A DNA stretch of 64,000 nucleotides from positions 533,608 to 597,607 of the forward strand of contig NZ_RHLK01000001.1 of NCBI RefSeq assembly GCF_009757775.1, read 5' to 3'. The notes under the pieces are model-generated. The model was not told where the DNA came from and ran no database searches. It saw only the letters and a list, made by a program, of their open reading frames with translations. The number at the start of each line of letters is the position of its first letter. Positions within the stretch are counted from its first letter, which is position 1. The DNA comes from Paenibacillus lutrae (GTDB lineage: Bacteria > Bacillota > Bacilli > Paenibacillales > NBRC-103111). The position numbers were made by a program, and so were the translations under genes. This document shows positions 62,301-64,000 of the stretch, one piece after another.

Positions 62301-64000
62301 CGGTCTGCCAGTCGTACCGGAGGTATACATGACATAGGCCAGATCGCCCGGGCTGCATGCAACGGTCAGGTTGGAAGCATTTCCTTGAAGCAGCAGCTCA
62401 TTGTCAAGCGGGATGATCTGAACATCCGCCGGTACAAGAGAAGAGAACTCCTGCTTCGCAAGGACGATATTCACACCGCTGTCTTCCAGCATAAAGTGGA
62501 CGCGCTCCTGCGGAAACTCCGGATCGATAGGCACATACCCTCCGCCGGCTTTTAAGATCCCGAAGATTCCGACGATCATCTCTAACGAGCGTTCCATGAT
62601 CATGCCGACCAGATGATCTCCTTTAACGCCTTTGGCTCTCAACACATGAGCTAAGCGGTTTGCCCGCTCGTTTAACTCGCGGTATGTCATTTCGCTGCCT
62701 TCAAAAACAACCGCTGCCTGATCCGGAGTCTTTTCGACCTGTTCTTCGAACAATTGATGAATCGTCTTATCCCGCGGATAGTCCGTCTCCGTATCGCCCC
62801 ATACCTCCAGAATCATCTTGCTTTCTTCGGGAGTAATAATCTCGATTGCGGAAAGTTTCGTCTTCGGATCGTTTGCAATGGCGCGCAGCAGTTGAACAAA
62901 ATGATGAGCCATCCGTTCAACGGTTTCACGCTTGTACAAGCTATCCGCGTATTCGATACTGAATGTCATCCCTTCAGAGTTCTCTGAAGCATTGAGCGTC
63001 AGATCGAATTTTGCCTCGTTCTGCTCACCGGGGCATAGGCTAACCTGCAAATCCGTAAAGCCCGGCAGCTTATCCGGTTCCGCATTTTCAAGGACAAACA
63101 TCGTATCAAAGAGCGGATTGCGGCTCATGTCGCGCTTAACATCCAGCTTTTCCACCAGCACTTCGAACGGGTAGTCCTGGTGTTCATAAGCATTCAGTAC
63201 CAGTTCCTTCACTTCCTGCACGAAGTCGAGGAAAGTCTTCTCTCCCTCAGGGAAGCTGCGCAGCGCCAGCGTGTTGACAAACATGCCGATAATCGGCTGC
63301 AAATCCGCGTGTTGTCTGCCTGCAATCGGCGTCCCGACGATCATGTCCTCCTGACCGCTGTATTTGAACAACAATGTCTTGTAAGCAGCCAGCAGAACCA
63401 TAAATAAGGTGGCACCCGTTTGCAGAGCGATCTGCTTCAGTGCGGCTGCTTCTTGCGGATCAATCGTGAATGCCAGCATACTTCCGGAAGAACTGCGCGT
63501 AGAAGGTCTCGCATAATCGGATGGAATATCCAGGATAGGAATTTCTCCGCTCATGCGTTCCAGCCAATAGGCTTCCTGTTTATTCATCCACTCGCCGGCT
63601 ATATCCGCCTGCTGCCATACGGCATAGTCCTTGTACTGGATTCGCAGTTCAGGCAGCTCCAAGCCTTCATACAACCGAGGAAGTTCATTCAATAAGATGC
63701 TCATGGATACACCGTCAGAGATCGTATGGTGCATATCAAACAATAAACGATGGCGCTGAGGTGCTTCCTCCACCAATGCAGCTCGCAGCAGCGGCGCTTT
63801 CGCTAAATCGAACGGGCGGATGAACTTGTTCATCATGGCTCCGGCATCGCCGTTTGCCTGCATACGCTCCAGCTTGAAATCGACCTTGTCAACTATCCGC
63901 TGAACCAGTTCACCCTCAACAAGTTCAAATGCAGTCCGAAGTGTTTCGTGGCGACGAATCAGTCGGGCAAACGCCATCTCAAGCCGCGCAAGATCTAACT
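59370..64000 (-). CDS. NRPS, final module C-A(Glu)-T plus unusual terminal domain (5' end beyond window)
   Basis: Partial NRPS; the frame continues past the right edge. From residue 1 at 63977: C (HHTISDG at about 82), A about 405-900 (YTSGTTG; pocket D-A-K-D-I-G-V-V-D-K, the Glu code), T about 920-985 (GGHS at 948). A linker of about 130 residues follows, then a condensation-superfamily domain of about 410 residues. Its motif is SHIIYDG, so the first His of HHxxxDG is lost; it also has TVGEFIDHIPVLL and FNYLGES, closer to epimerase motifs, but no EGHGRE. No thioesterase. The last gene before the MFS exporter, so the release or transfer step is unclear. Confidence 0.92.
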   Translation of the reverse strand, partial: LDLARLEMAFARLIRRHETLRTAFELVEGELVQRIVDKVDFKLERMQANGDAGAMMNKFIRPFDLAKAPLLRAALVEEAPQRHRLLFDMHHTISDGVSMSILLNELPRLYEGLELPELRIQYKDYAVWQQADIAGEWMNKQEAYWLERMSGEIPILDIPSDYARPSTRSSSGSMLAFTIDPQEAAALKQIALQTGATLFMVLLAAYKTLLFKYSGQEDMIVGTPIAGRQHADLQPIIGMFVNTLALRSFPEGEKTFLDFVQEVKELVLNAYEHQDYPFEVLVEKLDVKRDMSRNPLFDTMFVLENAEPDKLPGFTDLQVSLCPGEQNEAKFDLTLNASENSEGMTFSIEYADSLYKRETVERMAHHFVQLLRAIANDPKTKLSAIEIITPEESKMILEVWGDTETDYPRDKTIHQLFEEQVEKTPDQAAVVFEGSEMTYRELNERANRLAHVLRAKGVKGDHLVGMIMERSLEMIVGIFGILKAGGGYVPIDPEFPQERVHFMLEDSGVNIVLAKQEFSSLVPADVQIIPLDNELLLQGNASNLTVACSPGDLAYVMYTSGTTGRPKGVMIENSNVINMSTGFTRQVYRKYEAPMRMAWLSPYVFDASVKQIFPCLLLGHTLYVVPRTISTSGERLADYYRSEQIDFSDGTPAHLQLLTEMQDPVADLNVKHFIFGAEALPVHLVNEFLSRRPGYRPSMTNVYGPTECCVDSTAYDIGDDIQTAWTHTVPIGKALANQCVYLMDPQNRLVPVGVAGEIYIGGDGVGRGYMRNKVLTDEKFIADPFKPGKRMYRTGDLARWMPDGTIEYLGRLDHQVKIRGYRIELGEVEAQMMAIPSVRKTIVVARENESGQKDLCAYFVADKELTVSEIRAALTLNLPGYMMPAYYVQLDRMPLTPNNKIDRKALPAPKGDIQTGIEYAAPRNATESLLIDIWKDVLGAGTIGIDDNFFELGGHSLKAIQFVSKAQSAGIELGINEVFQYQTIRQLSALIGSAGSEADTLVNNYTDAEAILEATFGVRAQFNSAPVEGNDRLILQVDPFITERADEWNEFIQSHLHPNLHPHYVSPFEDAGVGRAGAGGKQDVQDLSAEQLGAVTEQQANLCLEQLAVMNEAWNVSLLSGIPEERYGLGPAQQYHLENPLCSGGVIPFDTFLLDSGRLTAAVGRLLNRHELLRSVLVQTQERTVWELMPVPEQIQLPVLDLSEYPAAKQKQLLALILPQFYMTPYEMNGSLLYRIALVRLNLREHLLLLPCSHIIYDGMSGDVIKSELYREYAAKNEQPVAGTDSYRDYVRQVSKGPQGMDDQQLVEAFRLSSFASAMKELALTVSKRSRAGSTELDYELADWGKPVEAGQMWNLSLQLAARFFRSYLQMTEIPILLTNYGRKYEEKQYFDTVGEFIDHIPVLLTDERDLSQDIQKKLNLAVSRNLNFLNLIYNDEMTSSYPLSKQYMKQSLQQLPIVFNYLGESSDKAQLFEDMQMFENLEDGAKISSGKPIIFFTVQHQDDALRISLELPYEEDQSFIKELLEAELGRLRSNKQDGVLM

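Noticed and set aside
1-64000. CRISPR arrays, insertion sequences, tRNA or rRNA genes
   Set aside because: No spaced direct repeats, transposase frames, terminal inverted repeats or cloverleaf sequences were seen.

Overview
The window comes from a Gram-positive, spore-forming bacterium of the Paenibacillaceae (most like Paenibacillus). The evidence is strong AGGAGG ribosome binding sites with GTG and TTG starts, a GerA/GerC/GerB germination operon, a CotF-like coat protein, an SLH-domain surface protein, and large NRPS/PKS genes. The assignment rests on gene content and style, not on a database match.

Left block (1-34474, all minus strand, so reading right to left): one large biosynthetic operon that runs off the left edge. 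A small C39/BtrH-like gene (34474-33452) is followed by: an NRPS with starter C-A-T-E whose A-domain code reads as Asn; a ClbP/XcnG-type membrane peptidase; a type II thioesterase; four genes for a hydroxymalonyl-ACP-type extender (3-hydroxyacyl-CoA dehydrogenase, FkbH-like protein, ACP, acyl-CoA dehydrogenase); a 3079-residue hybrid C-A-T-KS-AT-KR-T-C; a half-C-A(Leu)-T protein; a KS-AT-KR-ACP PKS; and a PKS beginning KS-AT-ACP-KS-AT-KR. This order and the reduction pattern match amicoumacin/xenocoumacin-type dihydroisocoumarin antibiotics. In these, an N-acyl-D-Asn prodrug cap is added first and removed last by the peptidase; an amino acid is extended with a hydroxymalonyl unit and joined to leucine; four malonates then fold into the 8-hydroxy-dihydroisocoumarin. 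The second A domain does not read as Asn (amicoumacin) or Arg (xenocoumacin), so the product may be a variant.

Middle block (34.5-59.2 kb): ordinary and accessory genes. These include a DUF1801 protein, a chimeric pseudogene (alpha/beta-hydrolase start joined to an ECF sigma tail), a UvrA2-like ABC protein divergent from a MarR regulator with clear palindromes between them, a DinB-fold protein, an SDR oxidoreductase behind a perfect 15-bp-arm inverted repeat, a ribbon-helix-helix protein with an operator inside its own promoter, and an SLH surface protein. Next come the germination operon, a small secreted protein, an FAD oxidoreductase with a Rieske tail, a coat protein, a DUF1989 protein, a LysE exporter, a YqcI/YcgG (GntA-like) protein, an APC permease, a GNAT, an ogt remnant and a cysteine-rich pentapeptide-repeat protein.

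Right block (57.9-64 kb, minus strand): the 3' end of a second NRPS. Its last module reads as Glu and ends in an unusual condensation-like domain rather than a thioesterase. An MFS exporter follows it on the same strand. The rest of this cluster lies beyond the right edge.
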